NCBI GenBank assembly: GCA_027484125.1
Contig: JAIXUI010000148.1
Coordinates: 1-64,000, forward strand
DNA: 64,000 bases
Source: Bacteroidota bacterium
GTDB taxonomy: Bacteria > Bacteroidota > Bacteroidia > UBA7662 > JAIXUI01
Direction of reading: 5' to 3'
In this document: positions 40,917 through 52,936 of the stretch, one piece after another
Layout of the letters: each line of letters begins with the position of its first letter
Numbering within the stretch: the stretch's first letter is position 1
Notes under the pieces: model-generated
Databases searched by the model: none
What the model was told of the DNA's origin: nothing
Seen by the model: the letters and a program-made list of their open reading frames with translations, nothing else
Made by a program: the position numbers and the translations under genes

Positions 40917-41879
40917 TTACATCTGCTGGATGGCCCACCAATATATCGGAAGTCCTAAGCTGATGTTGAATGGGAAAGTGATTCCCAAAGCCATGGGAAT
41001 ATACAAACCCGGATCTGCTTCAGGTGCAGCCAATCGCATGGCTGCCGGAACGGCAATGTATGAGGCACTAGCAGCTAGTATGCAGAACATGAACCTGTCC
41101 GGTAATGCTTGAGTTACTAATCCGCTGAGGTAAGCTGTAATTAAACCGTTGAATATCGGAATGCCAATCGCCATCAATGCGGCGAATGCCCCATATTGCT
41201 TAAAAGCCGAAAGTCTTTTAACAGTTACCATCCCCATTTCCAGTAAGAATATGGCAAGAAAGCCTTTGAAGATGTCAGTGGTAAATGGTTTAATTCCTTC
41301 AGCTTCTTTGGTATTGGCAATGAGTCCAATGATCAAACTTCCTAACACCATCAATACGCTGCTGTTGGTTAAAGCATGGTGTAGTTGATGATTAATAGAA
41401 GTTCCTTTTTCACTGCTATCTGAGTATTTTCTTAACAGCAACATCCCAACTATGATTGCTGGAGCTTCCATAAAGGCCATCACTGCCACCATATGTCCAC
41501 CAGGGTGTTGGCTAAAGTGCTCCAAAAAAGAAGTAGCTGCAACAAAAGTTACCGCACTTACGCTACCATAGGAGGCCGCAACGGCCGCAGCATTACTGAC
41601 CCCCAGCTTTCTTTTTCCAAGAAAAAAAGTGTACACCGGAACAACAGAAGAAAGCAACAACCCAAATCCTAAGCATGCTAAAGTGGTACTGTTGATGCCT
41701 TCATGCGCTAGTTCCTGACCTCCTTTGAACCCTATAGAAAACAACAGGTATAAACTAATGAATCTAGAAGTAGAGGCCGGAATCTCTAAATCACTTTTGA
41801 CCAAACTTGCTACCATCCCCAATACAAAAAATAAAAGGGTAGGCATGGTGAGGGTGCTAATAAGAAGGCCGGTGTCCAT
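40917..41879 (-). CDS. sbtA: SbtA-type sodium-dependent bicarbonate transporter
   Basis: 320 residues from the ATG at 41879 (an in-frame GTG lies two codons upstream at 41885). Ten or so membrane helices. The two halves of the SbtA fold are visible, with GFKGGQELA, AAAVAASYGSVSAVTFVAA and AFMEAPAIIVGMLL in the first half and LLEMGMV, GIPIFNGLITAYLSG and ASASYIAVPAAMRLAAPEADPGLYIPMALGITFPFNISLGLPIY in the second. In cyanobacteria SbtA imports HCO3- with Na+; some marine flavobacteria have it without a Calvin cycle and may use it for anaplerotic CO2 fixation. No SbtB gene is adjacent. The start codon lies inside a 21-bp inverted repeat (41865-41917). Confidence 0.9.
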   Translation of the reverse strand: MDTGLLISTLTMPTLLFFVLGMVASLVKSDLEIPASTSRFISLYLLFSIGFKGGQELAHEGINSTTLACLGFGLLLSSVVPVYTFFLGKRKLGVSNAAAVAASYGSVSAVTFVAATSFLEHFSQHPGGHMVAVMAFMEAPAIIVGMLLLRKYSDSSEKGTSINHQLHHALTNSSVLMVLGSLIIGLIANTKEAEGIKPFTTDIFKGFLAIFLLEMGMVTVKRLSAFKQYGAFAALMAIGIPIFNGLITAYLSGLVTQALPDRFMFCILAASASYIAVPAAMRLAAPEADPGLYIPMALGITFPFNISLGLPIYWWAIQQM

Positions 41880-41917
41880 ATTCACAAATGTATGAGGTGA
41901 ATATGGACGCCGGCCTT
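41865..41917 (-). repeat. 21-bp near-perfect inverted repeat over the sbtA start codon
   Basis: Left arm 41865-41885, right arm 41897-41917, loop of 11 bases (41886-41896). The arms match at 20 of 21 positions; the one difference leaves a wobble pair. The left arm contains the ATG (41879) and GTG (41885) of sbtA on the minus strand; the right arm is an inverted copy of the gene's own first codons. In RNA this would be a very stable hairpin hiding the start codon. A perfect -7 box, TACATTTG on the minus strand (41885-41892), lies across the loop edge, so the upstream arm may also act only as DNA. Confidence 0.85.
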
Positions 41918-41941
41918 TCTAATTAAAATCTCAGGGAAGGA

Positions 41942-44872
41942 TTAGTATCCTAAGATTTGCTCAGCTGTAAGTTTAGTGACTTTACCATAACGTTGTAAAT
42001 CAGTGTCTTTTATCTTTTTGGGAGAAGCAATTACACATTTGGCCATCGGCTTTCCTGAAAAGCCATTCTCCCAAACAGGCTTCAAACTATCGAAGGATAA
42101 GGAGGGCAATTGCGTCATGACCCATGTTCTGGGGTCTTGGTTGAAGCCTTGTTTTTCCCAAGCTAACCAGCGTTCTAATCCCTGAATACCAGGATAACGC
42201 TCTGATCCTTTGATTTTTAATAGACTTTCTTTACAAGTATTCAATAAGTTGGTGTTGGTAGGGACATAGTTGATGAGTGAGTCCATGCCTTGGATGGCTT
42301 CATGGAATTTGTCAGCCTGACAGCCGATGTAAGCTTGGAAAGTAAAAGGATGATCCCAATACCTTGGTGAAGTGTAATCGGCATAAGTAGAATAAGCTAA
42401 GGCTTTCGATTCCCTTAATGTTTGGAATACTATGGAAGCCATTCCGCCACCAAAATACTGGTTGAATAGTTGAGCTTTTGCCAGAATTTCTTGGTTGAGT
42501 GAGGTTCCGCTTCTAACCCATTTGATTTCAGATTGAACCATATCAAAGGTGGTGAAATACACCTCTTCTTCTTTTATCGTTCTCGGTGTAAAAACATGAA
42601 GTTGCGCTGATTTTGATGGACTAAGGTTGTTGGTCCATGCTTTTGAAAGCATCGTTTGCATGGACAGAATATCCTCATTACTGCTGGCGGTGATGGTGAG
42701 TGAATCTTGGAGTAACGATTGTACCAAGTTTAATAAAAAGCGACTTTTTACTGCCTTTAGTGATTGGTTATCAGGGATAAATTTGGTTGGATTATCATCG
42801 CCATACAAAGCGTAGTCGGTCAGAGCTTCCAATAACTGGTCTTTGTCCTGCTTATTATTTTCTCTTTCCTCAAGTTCATTTGCTATCAATTGTTTGAAGG
42901 CGCTTTCATCGGGAATGACCTGTTTCACCCATTCCTGAAATAAAACGATACCTTCTTCCATTTTACTGGCTAACCCAGTAATACTTACGATTACTTCTCT
43001 TTCATCGCAACCCATTTGGTATTGAATTCCTTTAGAATAAAATTCTTGGCTGATGGCTTTGGCACTTTTAGTTGTAGTGCCGCAAAACTTGAAGTAATCC
43101 AATGCTAAAGGCAGCCATTTTTCGTGGTACTTTCCTTTTTTGAAATGTAAATTGATTCGTGCCGGAACAGGATTCTCTTCTTTTCTGATTAACATCCTAA
43201 TTGGGCCTGAGTGGACATCTTTAAAATCCGTTCCTGGTATAAGGTATTGGCTTTCAATTTTCGGCATTGGCATGGAATTAACTGACTTAAGAAAGTCACT
43301 TTGCGCAGTTGCATTCAAACTAACCGGAGTTATGGCAGGTTTCTCAACACTTTTTCCGGATGGGTCAATGCCTGTTTTCTTGTAAACGGTAACACTACCA
43401 CTCGAGAAGTACTTTTTGGCAAAATCAATCACTTGATCTCTTGAGACTTTCTTAAGCCTATCAATAAATCCAACTACAGCAGGGTAATTTTCCCCACGGC
43501 TGAGGATGAAACTCTCCATCAGCTCACTGGCTTTCCCTTGCTGCGATTCCCATTTCTCCAATTGTTCTCTTTCGGCATTAAGAATGATAGCTTTCATGAG
43601 TTGGTCGGAGAACTTTCCAGCTTTCAGCTTTTCAATTTCTTTTAGTAAAAGTGCTCTGGTAGCTTCTAACTTTTGGCCTTTTAAAGGCCTTCCAAGCAAG
43701 CTGATTACACTGTAATCCTTAAGAAACTCTGCATTGACGTTCGATTCTAATACAAGCTGAGGTTGGTTGAGGTTTTGATCCAATAACCCGGCTTGGCCGT
43801 TATAAAGAATTTTAGATACCATGTATGCAATAGGATAGCTCGGGTCGAGCACAGAAGGGATTCGGTACCCGATCATTACATTGGCCGGGTTAGGTCCGGT
43901 CACGGTTTTAATAATGGGTTTCAAGAGCGGTTTTTCCGGTTTTGGCTGATAGTCAATTTTAAAATCAGCGCTTGGAATCTGACCAATCGTATTGTCAATT
44001 TTCTCTATAACCTCCTCAAAATCAAAATCACCCACCATTACTAAAGCCATGTTAGCAGGTACATAAAATTTTTTGAAGTATTTTTTGATTTCTAGCAGTG
44101 AAGGATTTTTAAGATGCTCGATGGTTCCAATGGTGGTTTGCTGCCCATAATTGTGTGTAGGAAACAAGGCTTTCATCATCACTTCATAAGATTTCCAATC
44201 ATCTTCATCTAAAGAACGATTTTTCTCCTCATACACCGCTTCCAACTCAGTGTGGAAAATTCGAAAAACAGGCTTTGAAAAACGCTCAGCCTGCACTTTT
44301 AAAAACCGATCAATGGCATTGGAAGGAATATCCTCCAAGTAAACCGTTTGCTCATACCAAGTAAATGCGTTAGTACCTTTTGCACCCATGTCCGCCATCA
44401 TTTTATCGTATTCGTTTCCGATGGCCCATTGGGCAGCTAAGCCGGAAACACTATCGATTTCCCGGTATATTTTCTTTCTGGCCAACGGATTTTTGGTTTG
44501 ATTGTACTTTTCGAATAGCCGATCTATCTGATCCAAATAGGGTTTCTCCTTAGCATAATCCACCGTTCCGAATGATTCAGAACCTTTGAATAGCATGTGT
44601 TCCAGATAGTGAGCCAAGCCTGTATGGGTAGCAGGATCAGTATTTGAACCGGCACGGACTGGTATATAAGTGTAAATTCTTGGTTGAGTTACATCTTTGG
44701 CAAGAAATACTTTAAATCCATTTTTCAATTCATAGAATCTTGCCTGTAGTGGATCTGCTTCGTAGGTTTTCCACTTAAAGCGTCCTTGTTGATGTTCTTT
44801 CCATTGTGCATGGCTTTGGTGAGAAACACCAAAACTGATGACCAGTATTAAAGCAAACAGTATAACTCGCAT
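41942..44872 (-). CDS. M16-family (insulinase-like) zinc peptidase
   Basis: About 976 residues from the ATG at 44872; a TTG two codons upstream lies inside the -7 box. Signal peptide ends SHAQ (residue 23). The inverted zinc motif HYLEH is at 88-92, and the further Glu ligand lies in ELEAVYEEKNRSLDED. A second M16 domain follows (GDFDFEEVIEKID...MIGYRIPS) and two more half-domains without the zinc site (C-terminal FNQYFGGGMASIVFQTLRESKALAYSTYA), giving the clam-shell of a full-length pitrilysin-type enzyme. It probably degrades peptides in the periplasm. Divergent from the CocE-like hydrolase. Confidence 0.92.
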   Translation of the reverse strand: MRVILFALILVISFGVSHQSHAQWKEHQQGRFKWKTYEADPLQARFYELKNGFKVFLAKDVTQPRIYTYIPVRAGSNTDPATHTGLAHYLEHMLFKGSESFGTVDYAKEKPYLDQIDRLFEKYNQTKNPLARKKIYREIDSVSGLAAQWAIGNEYDKMMADMGAKGTNAFTWYEQTVYLEDIPSNAIDRFLKVQAERFSKPVFRIFHTELEAVYEEKNRSLDEDDWKSYEVMMKALFPTHNYGQQTTIGTIEHLKNPSLLEIKKYFKKFYVPANMALVMVGDFDFEEVIEKIDNTIGQIPSADFKIDYQPKPEKPLLKPIIKTVTGPNPANVMIGYRIPSVLDPSYPIAYMVSKILYNGQAGLLDQNLNQPQLVLESNVNAEFLKDYSVISLLGRPLKGQKLEATRALLLKEIEKLKAGKFSDQLMKAIILNAEREQLEKWESQQGKASELMESFILSRGENYPAVVGFIDRLKKVSRDQVIDFAKKYFSSGSVTVYKKTGIDPSGKSVEKPAITPVSLNATAQSDFLKSVNSMPMPKIESQYLIPGTDFKDVHSGPIRMLIRKEENPVPARINLHFKKGKYHEKWLPLALDYFKFCGTTTKSAKAISQEFYSKGIQYQMGCDEREVIVSITGLASKMEEGIVLFQEWVKQVIPDESAFKQLIANELEERENNKQDKDQLLEALTDYALYGDDNPTKFIPDNQSLKAVKSRFLLNLVQSLLQDSLTITASSNEDILSMQTMLSKAWTNNLSPSKSAQLHVFTPRTIKEEEVYFTTFDMVQSEIKWVRSGTSLNQEILAKAQLFNQYFGGGMASIVFQTLRESKALAYSTYADYTSPRYWDHPFTFQAYIGCQADKFHEAIQGMDSLINYVPTNTNLLNTCKESLLKIKGSERYPGIQGLERWLAWEKQGFNQDPRTWVMTQLPSLSFDSLKPVWENGFSGKPMAKCVIASPKKIKDTDLQRYGKVTKLTAEQILGY

Positions 44873-44875
44873 GTA

Positions 44876-44883
44876 CAAACCTA
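44876..44883 (-). promoter_or_regulatory. -7 box of the M16 peptidase gene
   Basis: On the minus strand TAGGTTTG, a perfect TAnnTTTG, whose last G is 4 bases before the A of the ATG at 44872. Transcription would start on the start codon. No clear TTTG at -33. Confidence 0.45.
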
Positions 44884-44947
44884 CAAATAAGCTTCTTTTG
44901 TCTTCTTCTTCTATTCGATTACTACGTGTAACTTACGCCAACAGTTG

Positions 44948-46831
44948 ATGATTATGCGAAAGCTGCTTTTTGCCCTCCTTCTTTTACCATTCACGGCTTT
45001 AGCCGGTGTAACAGAAGATTCTTTGTACACGTTGGAGCACTACCGGAAAGAAGAAGTCTATATCCCAATGAGGGATGGAATCAAGCTGTTTACAGCCATT
45101 TATTCTCCTAAAAATGCGAACGGCAAAAGCCCGATTCTCATCACCAGAACGCCATATTCCGTGAGTCCATATGGAGCCGCATTTCGAAACTTCTGGAGAA
45201 ACCATTGGATGCATTACATTCGAAACGGCTACATCTTGGTGCTTCAAGATGTCAGAGGTAGGTACATGAGCGAAGGCGAATTCGTAGATGTTAGGCCAGT
45301 TAACACTAAGCCCAAGGCCAAGGAAATAGATGAAACTACCGACAGCCATGACACATTTGATTGGCTCTTGAAAAATGTAAAAGGAAATAACGGACGAGTT
45401 GGCATTACCGGAAGTTCTTATCCGGGATTTTATGCAGCCATGGGAGCTATGAGCGGCCATCCGGCATTGAAAGCCTCTATTCCACAAGCGCCTGTTACAG
45501 ATTGGTTCATGGGAGATGATTTCCATCACAATGGAGCATTTTTCTTATTAGATGCTTTCCAATTTTACAGCAGTTTTGGCCAACCACGACCCACCCCAAC
45601 CACTCAACATGCTAAAGGATTTCAGTTTAAAGGTCAAGATAACTATGACTTTTTCCTAAAGGCGGGCTCTTTGAGCAACATTCTACCCTTACTTGGAGAT
45701 GCTAGTGGCTTTTGGAAAGATCTCTTTAACCATCCCAACTACGATGAGTTTTGGCAAGCAAGAAACTCCCGCAATCATGTGAACAGGATTAAACCTCATA
45801 CCGCTACGCTGGTAGTGGGTGGTTCTTACGATGCGGAAGATGTATTTGGAGCGTATCGGCTTTCAGAATCGATTCAGAAAACAGGTAAAAAAAACCACAC
45901 CCTGTGTATCGGACCTTGGTCGCATGGTCAATGGTACCGCGACAGCATCGGAAATCGGTTGGGGAACGTCTGGTTCGAGGAAGCCACTTGCAAGTTTTAC
46001 CAGGATAGCATCGAGATTCCTTTTTTGGATCATCATTTACTCGGAAAAACTTTGCCGAATAGTTGGAAAGCAGCCAATGTATTCCTTAGCGGCATCAACC
46101 AATGGTACCGAGCCCCAACCTGGCCGCCTGTAAATGCCAACAGTTCTAACCTCTTTTTAACGGCTAGTGAGAAGCTTAGTTTGAATCCTGATGCTACATC
46201 TACTTCTTCTGTTTACCGTTCAGATCCAACTAAACCTGTCCCTTATACAGAAGATGTTCATTTGGCGAGAACAAGAGAATACATGACGGATGATCAACGT
46301 TTTGCTTCCAGAAGACCTGATGTATTGGTTTACCGAACTGCACCACTCGATTCTATGCTTTGCATTACGGGTCCGGTTCAGGCGAGCCTGAATCTCAGCT
46401 TAACCACTTCTGATGCAGATGTTGTTGTTAAAATTATTGATGAATATCCTGAACATTATCGCCATCCTGAGGCGGCTATAAAAGCAGGGGTAAAATATCC
46501 CATGGGTGGATACCAACAACTGGTGAGGGGGGAAGTGATGAGAAGCCGCTTTAGAAATAGTTTTTCGAAGCCTGAGCCTATAGTCCCCAATCAGCCTACT
46601 TTAGTTTCCTACACGCTGCCTGATGTGGCGCATTGCTGGATGCCAGGCCATAAGTTGATGGTGCAAATCCAAAGTACTTGGTTTCCACTCGTGGACCGCA
46701 ATCCGCAACAATTTGTAAATCCGTACCAGTGCAAGGACGAGGATTTTATTCCCACCGAAGTAAGGATACATCAGTCCGAAAAATGGCCTTCTAAAATTAG
46801 TTTTTTTCAATTCTCACCTTCCTTCAAGTAA
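44948..46831 (+). CDS. CocE/NonD-family (X-Pro dipeptidyl-peptidase, S15-like) secreted hydrolase
   Basis: About 627 residues; ATGs at 44948 and 44954 are both possible and lead into the signal peptide MRKLLFALLLLPFTALAG. The alpha/beta-hydrolase core has EEVYIPMRDGIKLFTAIYSPK, VLQDVRGRYMSEGEF, the nucleophile Ser in GITGSSYPGFYAA (about residue 156), VGGSYDAED with the Asp, and GPWSHGQW with the His. The C-terminal jelly-roll of S15/CocE enzymes follows (SSVYRSDPTKPVPYTEDVH...CITGPVQASLNLSLTTSDADVVVKIIDEYP). It should hydrolyse amide or ester bonds outside the cytoplasm; the substrate is unknown. Confidence 0.9.
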   Translation: MIMRKLLFALLLLPFTALAGVTEDSLYTLEHYRKEEVYIPMRDGIKLFTAIYSPKNANGKSPILITRTPYSVSPYGAAFRNFWRNHWMHYIRNGYILVLQDVRGRYMSEGEFVDVRPVNTKPKAKEIDETTDSHDTFDWLLKNVKGNNGRVGITGSSYPGFYAAMGAMSGHPALKASIPQAPVTDWFMGDDFHHNGAFFLLDAFQFYSSFGQPRPTPTTQHAKGFQFKGQDNYDFFLKAGSLSNILPLLGDASGFWKDLFNHPNYDEFWQARNSRNHVNRIKPHTATLVVGGSYDAEDVFGAYRLSESIQKTGKKNHTLCIGPWSHGQWYRDSIGNRLGNVWFEEATCKFYQDSIEIPFLDHHLLGKTLPNSWKAANVFLSGINQWYRAPTWPPVNANSSNLFLTASEKLSLNPDATSTSSVYRSDPTKPVPYTEDVHLARTREYMTDDQRFASRRPDVLVYRTAPLDSMLCITGPVQASLNLSLTTSDADVVVKIIDEYPEHYRHPEAAIKAGVKYPMGGYQQLVRGEVMRSRFRNSFSKPEPIVPNQPTLVSYTLPDVAHCWMPGHKLMVQIQSTWFPLVDRNPQQFVNPYQCKDEDFIPTEVRIHQSEKWPSKISFFQFSPSFK

Positions 46832-47011
46832 ATGATTAAATGACATTTGGCCGAATTTGCCCAGCTGTTGAGCCAAGGTGATTGTATCACGAAACCAAGT
46901 TGTTTTCGCGATTTTAAACTTTAACAATGACTTTAAATGCTCATACGAAGCATTTCGGAACTACCTCAACATCTTACATTTTTATACAGGCTATATCCAT
47001 TTACCTAATTC

Positions 47012-47039
47012 AAGAATCCTGATTCTTATACTACCTTCG
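47012..47039 (+). promoter_or_regulatory. Candidate fabG promoter with overlapping inverted repeat
   Basis: This lies in the largest gap of the window (46832-47049, 218 bases), in which I see no gene. AAGAATC (47012-47018) and GATTCTT (47021-47027) form a perfect 7-bp inverted repeat with a 2-base spacer. It is followed by the -7-like box TACCTTCG (47032-47039), 11-17 bases before the fabG start options. The repeat occupies the space between -33 and -7, a usual operator position. Confidence 0.4.
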
Positions 47040-47055
47040 CAGAAACGTTTTGATT

Positions 47056-47799
47056 GTGTTATTGAAAGATAAAGTTGCGCTCATAACAGGAGCAAGCAGA
47101 GGAATAGGATACGGCATAGCAAAAGAGTTTGCAGCCCAAGGTGCCCACATTGCTTTCACCTATTTGTCTTCAGAAGATAAGGCCAGAGCCCTGGAAAACG
47201 AACTTCAGGCCTCGGGAATTAAGGCAAAGGGATACCGCTCTGATGCGTCAGATTTTGCTCAGGCAGAAGCACTCATTAACCAAGTAGTAGCTGATTTTGG
47301 TCAGCTAGATGTTTTGGTAAACAATGCAGGTATTACCCGTGATACGTTAATCCTCAGAATGACCGAAACGCAATGGGACGAAGTGATGAACACCAACCTA
47401 AAGTCTGTTTTCAACCTTACGAAACACGCTGTAAGGGTGATGATGAAAGCAAGGAAAGGTTCAATCATTAACATGAGTTCTATTGTAGGGCGTCAAGGAA
47501 ATGCGGGTCAAGCCAATTATGCAGCCTCCAAAGCTGGGATTATCGGCTTCACTCAAAGCTTAGCTAAAGAGTTAGGTTCAAGAAACATAAGATGCAATGC
47601 AGTTGCTCCCGGCTTTATTGCTACCGAAATGACTGGTGCACTCGATGAGGCAGTTATTGCTGAGTGGAATAAAATGATTCCTCTCGGAAGACCCGGTTCT
47701 GCCAAAGATGTGGCCGATCTATGCGTATTCTTGGGGTCAGATAATTCTGCCTACATCACCGGCCAGGTGATCAATGTTTGTGGTGGATTACACATGTAA
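47056..47799 (+). CDS. fabG: 3-oxoacyl-[acyl-carrier-protein] reductase
   Basis: About 247 residues. There is no ATG; TTG at 47050, GTG at 47056 and TTG at 47062 are all possible, and GTG gives the usual N-terminus before LKDKVALITGASRGIG. Short-chain dehydrogenase fold: NADPH loop TGASRGIGYG, NNAGITRD, catalytic Ser in IINMSSIVGRQGNAGQANYAASKAG with Tyr and Lys (YAASK), and the FabG-type C-terminus VFLGSDNSAYITGQVINVCGGLHM. Reduces beta-ketoacyl-ACP in fatty acid elongation. fabD is in the same window about 5.5 kb downstream but not in the same operon. Confidence 0.92.
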   Translation: MLLKDKVALITGASRGIGYGIAKEFAAQGAHIAFTYLSSEDKARALENELQASGIKAKGYRSDASDFAQAEALINQVVADFGQLDVLVNNAGITRDTLILRMTETQWDEVMNTNLKSVFNLTKHAVRVMMKARKGSIINMSSIVGRQGNAGQANYAASKAGIIGFTQSLAKELGSRNIRCNAVAPGFIATEMTGALDEAVIAEWNKMIPLGRPGSAKDVADLCVFLGSDNSAYITGQVINVCGGLHM

Positions 47800-47823
47800 T
47801 TGTTGGGAGGCTGCCTTTAGACC

Positions 47824-49911
47824 ATGCGTCTGATTGCTACGCATCCATTTGTGATGATATTGGTGGCACTTTTAATAGGTGCCGCCTTTTCTTATTTACG
47901 ATATAGCCGTTTATTTAAGCAAACAGAATCCCGCAAGGTTGTTCTTTGGTTAGCCTTTTTTAGAGGCTTTGCGGTTTTTCTTATTGCTTTATTGTTGTTT
48001 AGTCCGTGGTTGGTGCGTCAAACCGAGCAAATTAAACCACCTATCGTGGTTTTGCTTCAGGATAACTCCAGTTCTCTGATTCAATCTTCAGATGGAGAAA
48101 AAATAAAAAAAGATTGGCCAGCCATTCGGGAAAAATTTGCAGCTGCTTTTGGTAATAATGCCAAGGTAGAAATGCTTGACTTCAGTGATAGACTTTATGA
48201 TTCTATATCTAATACTTACAGTGGAAAATCGACCGCTCTAGATCAACCGCTTGCAGATGTTTTTGAACGATATGCTGATGCCAATCTTGGTGCTGTAGTG
48301 TTGATGTCTGATGGCATCTACAACCGAGGAAGCCACCCCATGTTGGAAGCGTCGCGTTTAAGGGTGCCTATTTATGGACTCTTAGCAGGAGATACGGTTG
48401 CGATTAAAGATTTAGCTGTTGGGGCCATTAGAAGCAATGAAGTAGTGTTTGTGGGCAATCAATTCAATGTTGAATTTGGAATCAAAGAAGAAGGATTTGG
48501 CCAGGGGATAAACACCAATTACTTCCTAGAAGAAATCACTTCAAACGGAAGCAAGCGGCTCAAATCTGAGTCCATACTTGCCAAAGGTTATCGCAAGCTC
48601 AGCACTTTGCTTACAGCTGAATCTAAGGGCATCCATCACTACCGGATTGTGGTAGAAGGGGTGAAAGGTGAGCGTAACCTTAGCAACAACCAGCGTGACT
48701 TTTACGTAGAAGTAGTAGATACCAAAAGTCGAATTCTTATTTGGGCGCAAGCGCCACATCCAGATTTAGCGGCGATTAGGCAAGCTTTGGCCAATAATCC
48801 GCAATACGAGATAGAAACGGTCTTTTCTTTTGGTAATAGACCTGATTTTCAGCCTTATTCATTAATAATTACCCACAACATCCCAACCAGCCAGGAACAA
48901 CGGGCACTACTTAAACCATTACTGGATAGTGGTAAGTCTGTTTGGTTCTTGGGTTCGAAAATCAATTTCAGTCTATTGAATGGCCTTCAGCCTATTTTTA
49001 AGGCACTTCCAAACGGAGTTATCCCTCAGTATGTAAATGCTCGCCCGGCTAGCACATTTTATTCATTTGGCTTGCCGGCTTCTCTTTTGCCAATCCTTAA
49101 TGATTTACCCCCCTTAGAGTCACCTGATTTAGCATTTCCGGGAAATAATGCCTTAGATGTAGCACTGCTTCAACAAATCGGTCAAGTGGCGACTCCTTAT
49201 CCATTGTTGGCTTTTGGATCTTCTGCCTCATGTCGAATGGGATTTTTGATAGGAGAGGGCATTTGGCGCTGGAGAATGTCAGTTTTCGAAAGAAACAATA
49301 ACCATGAGGCATTTGATGAACTCATAAAGAAATCCGTTCAATACCTCTTAGTGAGAGAAGACAAGCGACCACTCCGAGTGTGGACGGATAAAAATCTTTA
49401 TGAAACCACTGAAGAGATTCAGTTTGCCGGACGTTTGCTGAATCAATCACTAGAGCCTGTCCTCAACGCGGAAATCAAACTCACAGTAACTTCCTCAGAT
49501 AAAGTTAAATATCAGTTTAAATTATTACCCGACCAGCAAGGTTATTCCTTGTCTATTGGATCTTTACCAAAAGGAAATTACCAATGGACAGCCTCTACTA
49601 CCTTAGGAAAAGAAGCCTTTAATTCTAGCGGAGCTTTTGAAGTCAAAGAAACCGACTGGGAAGGTCTTGAAATAACCGCCAGACACGATGTTTTGAAGCA
49701 ACTGGCCCAAGCCACTGGAGGAGTTACCACACCTTGGACAAAAGCTGAGGCTATGGCTGATTCAATTAAAAAATCTCCTTTGTTTAAGCCGGTGTATTTG
49801 ACCGAAACAGACTCAAGCCCGCTCGCGCAATGGTGGCCTTTGCTACTTTTAATTGGCATGTTGTTGAGCGTTGAATGGTTGGTTGCACGTTATTATGGTT
49901 TAGACCAATGA
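47824..49911 (+). CDS. Membrane protein with VWA-like domain, unknown function
   Basis: 695 residues. Two N-terminal membrane helices (about 8-25 and 40-62), a von Willebrand A-like domain beginning [12 protein letters not shown] with the metal-binding DxSxS (D80, S82, S84) and [15 protein letters not shown] further on, then beta-rich Ig-like regions and a GATase-like segment ([29 protein letters not shown]...VWFLGS), and a C-terminal membrane helix ([24 protein letters not shown]). Most of the protein is therefore periplasmic. Related Bacteroidota proteins are annotated only as VWA or hypothetical. It starts 24 bases after fabG. Confidence 0.78.
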   Translation: MRLIATHPFVMILVALLIGAAFSYLRYSRLFKQTESRKVVLWLAFFRGFAVFLIALLLFSPWLVRQTEQIKPPIVVLLQDNSSSLIQSSDGEKIKKDWPAIREKFAAAFGNNAKVEMLDFSDRLYDSISNTYSGKSTALDQPLADVFERYADANLGAVVLMSDGIYNRGSHPMLEASRLRVPIYGLLAGDTVAIKDLAVGAIRSNEVVFVGNQFNVEFGIKEEGFGQGINTNYFLEEITSNGSKRLKSESILAKGYRKLSTLLTAESKGIHHYRIVVEGVKGERNLSNNQRDFYVEVVDTKSRILIWAQAPHPDLAAIRQALANNPQYEIETVFSFGNRPDFQPYSLIITHNIPTSQEQRALLKPLLDSGKSVWFLGSKINFSLLNGLQPIFKALPNGVIPQYVNARPASTFYSFGLPASLLPILNDLPPLESPDLAFPGNNALDVALLQQIGQVATPYPLLAFGSSASCRMGFLIGEGIWRWRMSVFERNNNHEAFDELIKKSVQYLLVREDKRPLRVWTDKNLYETTEEIQFAGRLLNQSLEPVLNAEIKLTVTSSDKVKYQFKLLPDQQGYSLSIGSLPKGNYQWTASTTLGKEAFNSSGAFEVKETDWEGLEITARHDVLKQLAQATGGVTTPWTKAEAMADSIKKSPLFKPVYLTETDSSPLAQWWPLLLLIGMLLSVEWLVARYYGLDQ

Positions 49912-49942
49912 AAGCGGACGCGAATCCCATGTTTTTATTAAC

Positions 49943-49950
49943 TATTTTCG
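49943..49950 (+). promoter_or_regulatory. Candidate -7 box for the fur-purA operon
   Basis: TATTTTCG in the 55-base gap before fur, matching TAnnTTTG apart from one base and ending 17 bases before the ATG. No clear -33 box. Confidence 0.3.
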
Positions 49951-49966
49951 CAAATCTCTTACCCAC

Positions 49967-52912
<2,946 letters not shown>

Positions 52913-52913
52913 T

Positions 52914-52921
52914 TATATTTG
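52914..52921 (+). promoter_or_regulatory. -7 box for the pterin synthase-fabD unit
   Basis: TATATTTG, a perfect TAnnTTTG that begins 2 bases after the pabB stop and ends 16 bases before the next ATG. The sequence at -33 lies in pabB and shows no clear TTTG. Confidence 0.4.
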
Positions 52922-52936
52922 CGGAAATTTTTCTGA

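Noticed and set aside
46878-46890. GTGATTGTATCAC as a Crp binding site
   Set aside because: The spacing between the GTGA and TCAC half-sites is 5 instead of 6, and the flanking bases do not fit TGTGA-N6-TCACA. Kept only as an unnamed inverted repeat.
46878-47072. A 64-residue open frame in the fabG leader
   Set aside because: It starts at a non-ATG codon, has no recognisable domain, is AT-driven in composition and runs into fabG in another frame.
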